From NCBI GenBank assembly GCA_963675955.2, contig CAXXVR010000007.1, forward strand, positions 868,001 to 932,000: 64,000 bases of DNA, read 5' to 3'. This document shows positions 17,197 to 25,255 of the stretch, piece after piece. How positions within the stretch are numbered: the first letter of the stretch is position 1; each line of letters opens with the position of its first letter. The position numbers were made by a program, and so were the translations under genes. Source of the stretch: Desulfocicer sp963675955. Its GTDB lineage: Bacteria > Desulfobacterota > Desulfobacteria > Desulfobacterales > Desulfobacteraceae. The notes under the pieces are model-generated. The model worked only from the letters and a program-made list of their open reading frames with translations. It searched no databases and was not told the DNA's origin.

Positions 17197-17320
17197 GCCG
17201 CCCCCCCGATGGGCAATAGGGACCGGACAATTTAGCTGTCTACAGTTCCGGTCCTGGCACATTGCCCGTCGGGGGGCGGCGGTATAATACCATTTGGCTC
17301 CACGTCTACGACCCGATATT
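17197..17320. repeat. GC-rich hairpin plus 60-bp element shared with 48.4 kb (family C)
   Basis: Arms GCCGCCCCCCCGATGGGCAAT (17197-17217) and ATTGCCCGTCGGGGGGCGGC (17261-17280) enclose a second stem GGACCGG/CCGGTCC. The segment 17261-17320 recurs inverted at 48447-48506 with 58 of 60 bases identical. Both copies lie between convergent gene ends, so a bidirectional terminator or REP-like element is likely. Confidence 0.75.
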
Positions 17321-17329
17321 TATTGACCG

Positions 17330-18493
17330 TTATTTAAAAATACCGGTTCGTCCAGTCTGAACCATATCCTTTAAAAGCTTTCCTGCCAGGGCCGCCTTGC
17401 CCAATGGTCCTTTACGATTTTCCAGAAGAATGGCATTGAGCTCTGCCCGATCCTTCGGGGGACGGGTGGTCTTTTCTTTTTTCACCAGGGAAAGCGCCTT
17501 GGTTGCACAGGTGGTCACGCACACCCCGCAACCCAGACACAGATTCAAATCCAGGTGGGCACGAAGGGGTTCTCCTGCCACCTTGATGGCTTTGACCTGA
17601 CATCTTCGTTCACACACCCCACATCCATTGCAAAGGGATATATCCAACCTTGCATGGAAATTGGAAGACCAGAAATCAAGGGGCTTTGGCAGTTTCTGAT
17701 GGAGACTGAGCATACCACAGCAGCACCCGCAGCAGGAACAGATGAATTCAGGCTTTTCCGTGTTGGAGGGCTGAAGCACCAGCCCCTGTTTCTGGTTTTT
17801 ATCCAGGATGGCCATGGCCCCCTCCCGGGTGATTTCCCGGCCAACACCGCCGATGAGGCAGGCCTGGGCGATATCCCCCATGGCCAGACAGGTCTCGGTG
17901 CGCCGGGTCACCTTGCAGGGACTTCCCTGCATCTGTTTTTTCTTACGGCAGATACATTCCACAATCACAAAGGGACCGGCTGCCCCGGCAATGAGTTGTG
18001 TAATCTCATCAAAGGTGGCCACAGGGTTTTCAATGGAAATGCTTTTTCCAATGGGGATGGTACGCATCTGGGGCAGCTTTGTGCCCAGAAAATCCATACC
18101 GAAACCAATACTTGCGGTGTAATCATCAAAATCCTTCAGAAACGCCGGAGACATGCGCTCCATCTGCATTTCATACATTCCCACCACCAGCGGTGAGTTG
18201 CAGTACTGGTACTGCCCGTTTCTGAGTCTGGACTCAAGCCCGCCCTTTTGTTGGATGCGATGCAATATTTTTTCCAGGGTTTCAGGATCGTTCACCCGGT
18301 GCTTGAGCCTTGGAAACAGGATGTCCAGGGATTCAAATTCATGGCTTAAATGGCAGGCGATATCCGCCTCCTCCGGTGTAAAAATATACTTTAACAGCCG
18401 GATGTCTGAACCGTTTTGTGCTGCGGGAAATCCCATTACCTGGCGATCCAGGTGTTGTTGCAGCCGTCGATATATCTTGTCTTGCCTTGCCAT
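17330..18493 (-). CDS. 4Fe-4S ferredoxin-domain protein with Cys-rich central motif
   Basis: A 387-residue cytoplasmic protein. The N-terminal 190 residues are helical and resemble winged-helix or methyltransferase-accessory regions (YIFTPEEADIACHLSHE). A Cys-rich segment follows (VECICRKKK, GSPCKVT, ETCLAMG), then FICSCCGCCCGM, then two 4Fe-4S ferredoxin motifs (CNGCGVCERRCQVKA and CLGCGVCVTTCATKA) and a basic tail. Similar proteins are common in sulfate reducers and are annotated only as Fe-S proteins; an electron-transfer role is inferred. No operon partner on either side. Confidence 0.75.
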   Translation of the reverse strand: MARQDKIYRRLQQHLDRQVMGFPAAQNGSDIRLLKYIFTPEEADIACHLSHEFESLDILFPRLKHRVNDPETLEKILHRIQQKGGLESRLRNGQYQYCNSPLVVGMYEMQMERMSPAFLKDFDDYTASIGFGMDFLGTKLPQMRTIPIGKSISIENPVATFDEITQLIAGAAGPFVIVECICRKKKQMQGSPCKVTRRTETCLAMGDIAQACLIGGVGREITREGAMAILDKNQKQGLVLQPSNTEKPEFICSCCGCCCGMLSLHQKLPKPLDFWSSNFHARLDISLCNGCGVCERRCQVKAIKVAGEPLRAHLDLNLCLGCGVCVTTCATKALSLVKKEKTTRPPKDRAELNAILLENRKGPLGKAALAGKLLKDMVQTGRTGIFK

Positions 18494-18562
18494 GGATCTG
18501 TTTATCTCTCCTTTTTTTCGGGCGTGAGCACAGTGTAGGGGGCTGCCTTTCGTTCTTTACGC

Positions 18563-19030
18563 CTACTTTGACACCCGGGTGGTACCATCATTGGCCGTGA
18601 TAATGTTCACCCGGTCCCCGGGAGCCATCATCACATCTGCCTCCTGAACCACCACAATGGTGGCACCATTGTCTTTTTTCACCACAATTTCAAGGGCCGG
18701 TTTCCTTGTAACCCCTTCTTCGGCAGCGGTTCCCACCATGGCTCCTGCCAGGGCACCCACCACCGTTGCAACGGTCCTTCCTGCACCACTGCCCACGGTG
18801 CTGCCAAGAACCCCTCCGGCCACGCCCCCGGCGGATGTCCCAATGGCTGTCTTTGTGCCTTCAATGGTCACATGCTTCACCGATACCACCGTGGCATATT
18901 CCAGGGTCTGGGCCTGCCGTGCCTGATCCCGGGAGTACACCTCACCGGATCTTGAAGAGGCACACCCGGTCATAAAGGCCACCATGGCCATCAAAACACC
19001 CACTATCATCATCGAATTTAACTGTTTCAT
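18563..19030 (-). CDS. SlyB-like outer-membrane lipoprotein with glycine zipper
   Basis: A 155-residue lipoprotein. The ATG at 19030 has GGGAGGA upstream; the frame extends further but without a start site. The signal peptide ends in AFMTGCASS, a lipobox with Cys near residue 23. The mature part contains a glycine-zipper 2TM segment (GTSAGGVAGGVLGSTVGSGAG) as in SlyB/PcP envelope lipoproteins. It probably sits in the outer membrane and contributes to envelope integrity. The stop is TAG, with TAA two codons later. Confidence 0.82.
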   Translation of the reverse strand: MKQLNSMMIVGVLMAMVAFMTGCASSRSGEVYSRDQARQAQTLEYATVVSVKHVTIEGTKTAIGTSAGGVAGGVLGSTVGSGAGRTVATVVGALAGAMVGTAAEEGVTRKPALEIVVKKDNGATIVVVQEADVMMAPGDRVNIITANDGTTRVSK

Positions 19031-19098
19031 ATCAAAATCCTCCCGGAAACAAACCATTTTGACACCTGCCCCCCAAATTACAGACATACAGATTAAAT

Positions 19099-19224
19099 GT
19101 AAATCTTCGGCTTGCTCATGTAAATGTTTGGACAGCGCCCCACATTCGCCTGTTTGGGGCTGCGTAGAAATGCTATGTGAGCAGACCAAAACAGGTGAAG
19201 ATGGGGTGCTGACCGAAGATTTAC
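19099..19224 (-). repeat. MITE-like long imperfect hairpin (family A, copy 2)
   Basis: About 126 bp with ends GTAAATCTTCGG and CCGAAGATTTAC. Its body folds back on itself (GCGCCCCACATTCGCCTGTTTGG against CCAAAACAGGTGAAGATGGGGTGC). It matches the element at 7950-8081 and ends two bases from the stop codon of the flavin oxidoreductase gene. Confidence 0.82.
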
Positions 19225-19226
19225 GA

Positions 19227-21299
19227 TTAAATCTCTGCGGCAAGCTTTGCACCTTCGGCAATGGCCTGTTTGGCATCCAGTTCTCCGGCCTTGTGGGCAC
19301 CGCCTATGAGGTGAAAGGGAATAGCCTTTTTTTCAAGGGCATGGACCAGCTGCATCCGGGACTCCTGCCCGGCACAGATCACCACATGATCAACGGCCAG
19401 CACCTTTTTTTCACCCTCATGGACAATGTGGAATCCATCGTTATCAAACTTTTCATAGACCACCCCGGACAGCATATTCACCCCCCGCTTTTTTAACACT
19501 GCCCGATGAATCCAGCCGGTGGTCTTACCAAGCCCGGCCCCGGGTTTACTTTCTTTTCGCTGGAGCAGGTAAATGGTTCTGGCACAGGTACAGCTCCTTC
19601 CACACTGGGGTTTAATCTCCCCAAGGCCTCCAGCTTGCCTGTAGGCCTTGTCCACCCCCCACTCCCTTAAAAATCCATCTCGATCCTGACTGGTACATTC
19701 TCCCTGCTGACTTAAAAGGGTTGCCACATCAAACCCGATGCCACCGGCACCGATGATGGCCACCCGACGTCCCATACTCTCACTGTTTTTTATGGCATGG
19801 ATATAAGAAACCACCCGGACATCATCGCTGCCGGGAAATGCCAGCTGCCTTGGTACCACACCCGTGGCAATAACAATCTCATCAAAAAGGCGTTTACCCG
19901 GTTCCACACCATTCACATCCTCCATGGAAAGGTCCAATACCGTCACACGCATGTCCGTGACCACCCGCACCTTTAAAAGGGCCAGCTGTCGCCGGGAATA
20001 GGTAAGGGTCTCATAGAACTCCTCTTTTCCCGGAATCTTCACCGCCAGATTAATAAGCCCCCCGATGTCTGACTGCTCATCAAACAAAACCACCTGATGC
20101 CCCCGTCGGGCCGCAAAAATGGCAAAGGCAATTCCGGCAGGACCTGCCCCCACCACGGCAATCTTTTTGGGAACCGCTGCCGGTGCAAATACAAGCTCTG
20201 TCTCATGGCAGGCCATGGGATTAACCAGGCAGGAACACACTTTACCCTGGAAAATATGATCCAGACAGGCCTGGTTACAGCCGATGCAAACATTGATATC
20301 CCGGGGTCGATGCTTCCGGGCCTTTTCCATGAAATTCGGATCTGCCAGAAAGGGCCGGGCCATGGATACCAGGTCCGCTTCCCGATCTGCCAGCACCTTT
20401 TCCGCCGTCTCCGGTGTGTTAATGCGGTTGCTGGTCACCAGGGGCAGGGAAACAGCCCCCTTTAATTTTGCCGTCACCCAGGTAAATGCGGCCCGGGGCA
20501 CCATGCCGGCAATGGTGGGAATCCGGGCTTCGTGCCAGCCAATGCCCGTGGAAATGATACTGGCCCCTGCCTTTTCCACCTCCCGGGCCAGAAAAATCAC
20601 CTCGTCCAGGGTGCTGCCCCCCTGCATGAGATCCAGCATGGACAGGCGATAAATAATGATAAAATTTTCCCCCACCCGCTGGCGCACCCGTTTCACAATC
20701 TCCAGGGCAAAACGAATGCGATTTTCATAGCTGCCCCCCCATTGATCCGTGCGCTGATTGGTCACCGTTGAAATGAACTGATTTATGAGATAACCTTCAG
20801 ATCCCATGATCTCCACCCCGTCATACCCGGCCTGCCGGGCCAGTGCAGCGCATCTTGCAAAATCTTCAATCTGCTTTTCAATCTCATCTTCAGTCAAGGC
20901 CCGGGGGGTAAAAAAATTAATGGGAGCCATAATGGCCGAAGGGGCCACCAGTTTTTCATGGAAGCCATAACGACCGGTGTGGAGAATCTGCATGGCAATT
21001 TTCCCTCCATTGTCATGCACTGCCCGGGTGATGATAAGGTGATTATCCACTTCAGATTCGCAAGTTAGCATGGCCCCATGGTCTGCCACGCACCCTTCGG
21101 GATTGGGTGCAATGCCACCGGTGATAATAAGCCCCGCCCCGCCCTTTGCCCGCAGGCCAAAATAAACGCCCATGCGTTCAAACCCGCTGGGGATCTCTTC
21201 AAGCCCCGTGTGCATGGAGCCCATGACGGCTCGGTTTTTCAATGTGGTAAATCCCAGATCAAGGGGTTTGAACAGATGGGGAAACAGCGCATGTTCCAT
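19227..21299 (-). CDS. NADH:flavin oxidoreductase / 2,4-dienoyl-CoA reductase-like
   Basis: About 690 residues from the ATG at 21299, with GGAGG upstream. Residues 1-370 are an old-yellow-enzyme FMN barrel (LGFTTLKNRAVMGSMHTGL, YDGVEIMGSEGYLINQFI). The 4Fe-4S cysteines follow (CIGCNQACL, GKVCSCLVNP). The second half holds FAD- and NAD(P)-binding folds (AVVGAGPAGIAFAIFAARRG, AIIGAGGIGFDVATLL). This is the FadH/TMADH architecture; members reduce 2,4-dienoyl-CoA or other enoates, or demethylate amines. The FadH-type N-terminus favours a dienoyl-CoA-type substrate in beta-oxidation, and an acyl-CoA thioesterase gene is divergent from it. The trimethylamine dehydrogenase alternative cannot be excluded. 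Confidence 0.83.
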   Translation of the reverse strand: MEHALFPHLFKPLDLGFTTLKNRAVMGSMHTGLEEIPSGFERMGVYFGLRAKGGAGLIITGGIAPNPEGCVADHGAMLTCESEVDNHLIITRAVHDNGGKIAMQILHTGRYGFHEKLVAPSAIMAPINFFTPRALTEDEIEKQIEDFARCAALARQAGYDGVEIMGSEGYLINQFISTVTNQRTDQWGGSYENRIRFALEIVKRVRQRVGENFIIIYRLSMLDLMQGGSTLDEVIFLAREVEKAGASIISTGIGWHEARIPTIAGMVPRAAFTWVTAKLKGAVSLPLVTSNRINTPETAEKVLADREADLVSMARPFLADPNFMEKARKHRPRDINVCIGCNQACLDHIFQGKVCSCLVNPMACHETELVFAPAAVPKKIAVVGAGPAGIAFAIFAARRGHQVVLFDEQSDIGGLINLAVKIPGKEEFYETLTYSRRQLALLKVRVVTDMRVTVLDLSMEDVNGVEPGKRLFDEIVIATGVVPRQLAFPGSDDVRVVSYIHAIKNSESMGRRVAIIGAGGIGFDVATLLSQQGECTSQDRDGFLREWGVDKAYRQAGGLGEIKPQCGRSCTCARTIYLLQRKESKPGAGLGKTTGWIHRAVLKKRGVNMLSGVVYEKFDNDGFHIVHEGEKKVLAVDHVVICAGQESRMQLVHALEKKAIPFHLIGGAHKAGELDAKQAIAEGAKLAAEI

Positions 21300-21586
21300 T
21301 TCTTTAATCCTCCAAAGTATGTTACAACACATTTATGTCTGGTTGTTATCGCCCTTCACCAACCGGCATTTTTTTCATGGCCGACCATGTACTGATAGCT
21401 CGTTCCAGGGTTATCATGGGACGTGATCAGACTCGTTGGATTAAACCATACATTTTTTTTCAAAGAAAAACAAACAGGGGTTAAGTCCAAGTTCTGCCAC
21501 CAGGGGGTGGGGATTGTCCTGGCCGGATCAATATTAGAAGACAACGTTGACAAACCGATACCATTTTACCTTTTGAAAGGAAAGAG

Positions 21587-22465
21587 ATGAATACCTGTCA
21601 AGATGAAAATATTCTGGAAGAACTCCTGCGACTCCTGAAACTTGAAAAAATAGAAGAGACCATCTTCAGGGGCCAGAGTCAAGATCTGGGATATGGAAAT
21701 GTATTCGGGGGGCAGGTTCTGGGTCAATCCCTGTCCGCTGCCTCCCGCACGGTTCCACCAGTTTTCCATGCCCACAGTTTCCACGGTTATTTCATGCGGC
21801 CCGGGGATGCAAAACAACCCATTGTCTACACTGTAGACTGTATCCGGGACGGAAAAAGTTTTATAACCCGGCGGGTGGTGGCACTGCAAAAAGGGGTTGC
21901 CATATTTTCCATGTCCGCCTCCTTTCATAGAGGAGAACAAGGTTATGAGCACCAGGACACCATGCCCCATATAAAAGGACCAGAGGGTATAGAATCCGAG
22001 ATGGAGATGGCACAGCGACTTTCCAATGAAATCCCCCCTGCAATTCTGGCAAAGCTGCTGTGCAGAAAACCCATTGAAATCCGGGTGGTAAACCCGGTAA
22101 ATCCCTTTGCACCCAAGTCGTTGCCCCCGGAAAAATTTATCTGGTTTCGAGCCATTGACAAAATACCCGATGATGCGGCCATCCATCGCTACATACTTGC
22201 CTATTCTTCAGATTTCAACCTGCTCTCCACCGGCCTTTATCCCCATGCTAAAACCTTCTGGTCCCCGGACATGCAGGTGGCAAGCATGGACCACTCCATG
22301 TGGTTCCACAGGGATTTCAGAATGGATGACTGGCTTTTATATGTGGTAAAAAGCCCCAGCGCCGCAAAGGGAAGGGGACTCAATTTTGGTTCCATATATA
22401 CCCGGGACGGCGTGCTGGTGGCCAGTGTGGCCCAGGAGGGGCTGTACCGCCGTCTGATAAAATAA
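21587..22465 (+). CDS. tesB: Acyl-CoA thioesterase II
   Basis: A 292-residue double hot-dog thioesterase. The N-terminal hot-dog shows FRGQSQDLGYGNVFGGQVLGQ and HSFHGYFMRPGD. The C-terminal half carries WFRAIDKIPDD, YSSDFNLLSTGL and SMDHSMWFHRDFRMDDW, with the catalytic Asp/Gln/Thr-type surroundings of TesB. It hydrolyses medium- to long-chain acyl-CoAs in the cytoplasm. A GGAAAG site precedes ATG. It is divergent from the flavin oxidoreductase, with 287 bp between them that hold no clear gene. Confidence 0.92.
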   Translation: MNTCQDENILEELLRLLKLEKIEETIFRGQSQDLGYGNVFGGQVLGQSLSAASRTVPPVFHAHSFHGYFMRPGDAKQPIVYTVDCIRDGKSFITRRVVALQKGVAIFSMSASFHRGEQGYEHQDTMPHIKGPEGIESEMEMAQRLSNEIPPAILAKLLCRKPIEIRVVNPVNPFAPKSLPPEKFIWFRAIDKIPDDAAIHRYILAYSSDFNLLSTGLYPHAKTFWSPDMQVASMDHSMWFHRDFRMDDWLLYVVKSPSAAKGRGLNFGSIYTRDGVLVASVAQEGLYRRLIK

Positions 22466-22576
22466 TTTGCCAGAGTCCACCTGCCCCCAAGGAAAATTGA
22501 AACGATCATTATTGCAATCTCTTAGACGTTTTTTTTACAAATGGCCATTGCCTGATGGGCATAACGAAGCATGAAG

Positions 22577-22632
22577 ATGGTATCATGCCGCCCCCAACGG
22601 TCACCAGATCCGGCCCCGAACCGTCGGCATGG
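22577..22632 (-). repeat. GC-rich palindromic repeat, family C copy
   Basis: Read on minus it contains CGGGGCCGGATCTGGTGACC followed by GTTGGGGGCGGC, matching 312-359. It lies in the 274-bp gap after tesB. Non-coding; probably a REP-like element. Confidence 0.5.
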
Positions 22633-22739
22633 GACCAATCAAAATCAGTTGACTTTAACTGCCCATCTTTGTTACTATTTTAGCCTGTTTTCAAGATAAA
22701 ACAACCCAGGCTTACCCCCGGACACCACATGGAGCACAG

Positions 22740-24752
22740 ATGAAGAGTATTCTCATTGTTGATGACATTAAGGTTAATCTGAAAGTTCTTGAGGTTCTGT
22801 TAACCCGTAACGGGTACAACACCACATCTGCACTGAGTGGAAAGGACGCATTGAGCCTGCTTCAGATCAAACCCATTGATCTGATTATTTCAGATATTCT
22901 CATGCCCGGGATGGATGGCTTTCAATTCTGTCGACTATGTAAACTGGACGAAAATCTGAAACACATTCCCGTTATATTCTACTCGTCCACCCACACAGAA
23001 TCCACAGCAAAAAAACTGGCCAAAAAAGTGGGCGCAACGGCATTTATCACCAAACCGGCTGATCCAGCCATGCTTTTAAAAACCATTGACACCATTTTGG
23101 ATGGCCATGGGTTCAGCCCCTGTGACCATGAATCGTTGATTTCCGAAGAGCCAGAGGATGATTCCCACCCGGAAACAGCCATAGATATTGAGCCTGCCCC
23201 CACTATCGAAGGTCCCCGGGATGGGCAGGACCTGTCATTACTTAAAAACATTCCCTGTGCCGTATGGACCGTTGACGCCGGGGGCAAGATCACTTACATA
23301 AGCCCTGGCGTGGAGTCCATCACCGGTTTTACCGTGGAATACCTTTTAAGAACAGGTAAAAGACAATGGCTGACCAGAGTGTCTCCAGACCATGTGGAAA
23401 AGGTGCGAAGCGCCTACAAGAACCTTTATCAAAATAATATCCCCCTTGATATTGAATACCGCTTTCAATGCCGGGACGCAGAGATTATCTGGCTCCATGA
23501 GAAATCCGGTCTGCCCTACACCAGAAAAGGCATCCGGTATGTTGATGGCATCTCCATTGACATCTCGGAAAAAAAATATATCCAGGCCCATGGCATGAAA
23601 TCCCGGGAACACCAGGCTATAAAGACTTTCAGCACAGGTATCGCCCACGATCTGAACACCCTTATCACCGGCATCACCGGCTACATGGAGCTGTCACGCA
23701 TGGAATCAACAACACCATCGGAACAGCAGCAGTTTCTATCCAATGCCATGGAGCTAAGCACCAGGGCATCAGAGCTTGCCCACCAATTTTATGTCTTGTC
23801 AAGTACCCATAAACCGGCAAAGGAATCAACTCTGCTGTCCGATGTGGTGGCCGGGACCACCCGCAATATCCTTTCAGACAGCAATGTTCAGCTAAAACTG
23901 GAAATCCCACCGGATTTATGGGTCTGCAGGGTGGAACAAGGCCCCATGACCCAGGCCATGACAAACATCCTGTTAAACGCAAAACAATCCCTGGAGTCCA
24001 GTGGCTTTATTGAGGTGATCCTGCAAAACATATCCATAAAGGAAAGGGAGTTCATTTCAGATAATGTATTACAACCTGGAAAGTATATAAAAATAACCAT
24101 AAGAGATAATGGATGTGGTATAGAAAAAAAATATCTGCACCGAATTTTTCATCCTTACTTCAGCACCCGCCCAAGGGAAACCAGGCAGGGACAGGGACTT
24201 GGCCTGTCCATAAGTGAAGCCATCATCAGCCAGCATGGCGGTGTCATGGCGGTTACTTCCCAAAGGGGAACAGGAACCACCATGGACATTTATCTACCCA
24301 CCTCCCCCCCCGGAACAAACACAGCTGACACGGGAACTCCCATTCCCACCCACCGGACACGGAAGCTTCTGATCATGGATACCGATGAAATGGTCAGGGA
24401 TGTCACCTGTCAAATCCTTGAACGGTCGGGATTCAAAGTGGTCTGTGTTCAAAGCAACTCCGAAGTCATAAGCAGTTATAGGCATGCCATGTTATCCAAT
24501 GAGCCTTTCTGCGCCGTTATTCTGGATATTATGCCCCATACAGACAAGATCACCTGCCTTACCACTTTGAAACACCTGCAAAAAATTCATCCAGGTGTAC
24601 GTGTGATTGCATCAAGCGCCTGTCCCTCTGATCCGATAATAACCCAATACAAGCACCACGGATTCCATGGCACCTTATCCAAACCCTATGTGGCTGGTGA
24701 TCTGGTGTCTGCCATAAAAAATTTGCTGTGTCCACAAACTGAAAAATCATGA
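22740..24752 (+). CDS. Hybrid sensor histidine kinase (REC-PAS-HisKA-HATPase-REC)
   Basis: A 670-residue cytoplasmic phosphorelay protein. Domains in order: receiver 1-120 (phosphoacceptor Asp in LIISDILMPGMDGF); PAS about 165-285 (CAVWTVDAGGKITYISPGVE); dimerisation/phosphoacceptor region with HDLNTLITGITGY; HATPase with TNILLNAKQSL and GQGLGLSISEAI; and a C-terminal receiver about 540-660 (AVILDIMPHTD). The C-terminal receiver has the aspartate but a loosely conserved beta4-alpha4 region. It opens a run of four same-strand signalling genes ending in an HD-GYP protein. Start supported by TGGAG at the right distance. Confidence 0.88.
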   Translation: MKSILIVDDIKVNLKVLEVLLTRNGYNTTSALSGKDALSLLQIKPIDLIISDILMPGMDGFQFCRLCKLDENLKHIPVIFYSSTHTESTAKKLAKKVGATAFITKPADPAMLLKTIDTILDGHGFSPCDHESLISEEPEDDSHPETAIDIEPAPTIEGPRDGQDLSLLKNIPCAVWTVDAGGKITYISPGVESITGFTVEYLLRTGKRQWLTRVSPDHVEKVRSAYKNLYQNNIPLDIEYRFQCRDAEIIWLHEKSGLPYTRKGIRYVDGISIDISEKKYIQAHGMKSREHQAIKTFSTGIAHDLNTLITGITGYMELSRMESTTPSEQQQFLSNAMELSTRASELAHQFYVLSSTHKPAKESTLLSDVVAGTTRNILSDSNVQLKLEIPPDLWVCRVEQGPMTQAMTNILLNAKQSLESSGFIEVILQNISIKEREFISDNVLQPGKYIKITIRDNGCGIEKKYLHRIFHPYFSTRPRETRQGQGLGLSISEAIISQHGGVMAVTSQRGTGTTMDIYLPTSPPGTNTADTGTPIPTHRTRKLLIMDTDEMVRDVTCQILERSGFKVVCVQSNSEVISSYRHAMLSNEPFCAVILDIMPHTDKITCLTTLKHLQKIHPGVRVIASSACPSDPIITQYKHHGFHGTLSKPYVAGDLVSAIKNLLCPQTEKS

Positions 24753-24821
24753 CCGGCTCAGTTATCCGGACACTATACAAAAAAATATACACCCGGCAAG
24801 CCCCCACATGGAGAACGTCCT

Positions 24822-25199
24822 ATGAAAGACAATAACTGTACAATCCTCATCGTTGATGACACTAAAACCAACGTTGACGTGCTGGTACAGACCCTGAAAT
24901 CAGATTACAGGCTGGGGGTGACCCTTAACGGAAAAGATGCCATCCGCTTTGCAGGAACCCACCATCCAAACCTTATTCTGCTTGATATCATCATGCCGGG
25001 AATGGATGGCTTTGAAGTCTGCCTGGCATTGAAAGCAGATCCCAAAACCCGAAATATTCCCATTATTTTCATCACAGCTATGGACAACCAGGCCCACCGC
25101 ACCCGATGTTTTGAGTGCGGCGGGGTGGATTACATCACAAAACCCTTTGTTCCCAGGGAAGTAAAGGAAAAGATCGCCAAACATCTCATCCCCGGTTGA
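24822..25199 (+). CDS. Single-domain response regulator
   Basis: A 125-residue stand-alone receiver (CheY-like). Conserved acidic pocket DD in LIVDDTKTNVDVL, phosphoacceptor Asp in LILLDIIMPGMDGF, Thr in IFITAMD, and Lys in YITKPF are all present. It is strikingly similar to the receiver of the HD-GYP protein at 28162 (both read TILxVDDTKxNVxVLVQxLK), which indicates duplication within the cluster. TGGAGAAC upstream supports the start. Probably relays phosphate between the hybrid kinases and the HD-GYP output. Confidence 0.88.
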   Translation: MKDNNCTILIVDDTKTNVDVLVQTLKSDYRLGVTLNGKDAIRFAGTHHPNLILLDIIMPGMDGFEVCLALKADPKTRNIPIIFITAMDNQAHRTRCFECGGVDYITKPFVPREVKEKIAKHLIPG

Positions 25200-25255
25200 T
25201 GTGTGACCCCGGCCCCATGACTGAAATCCTTTTACCAAGAGAGACAGACAACAAA

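Noticed and set aside
19227..21299. Trimethylamine dehydrogenase as partner of the pyl genes
   Set aside because: The flavoprotein family includes it, but the protein looks more FadH-like, lies 30 kb away, and faces an acyl-CoA thioesterase gene; Pyl systems use MttB-type enzymes instead.
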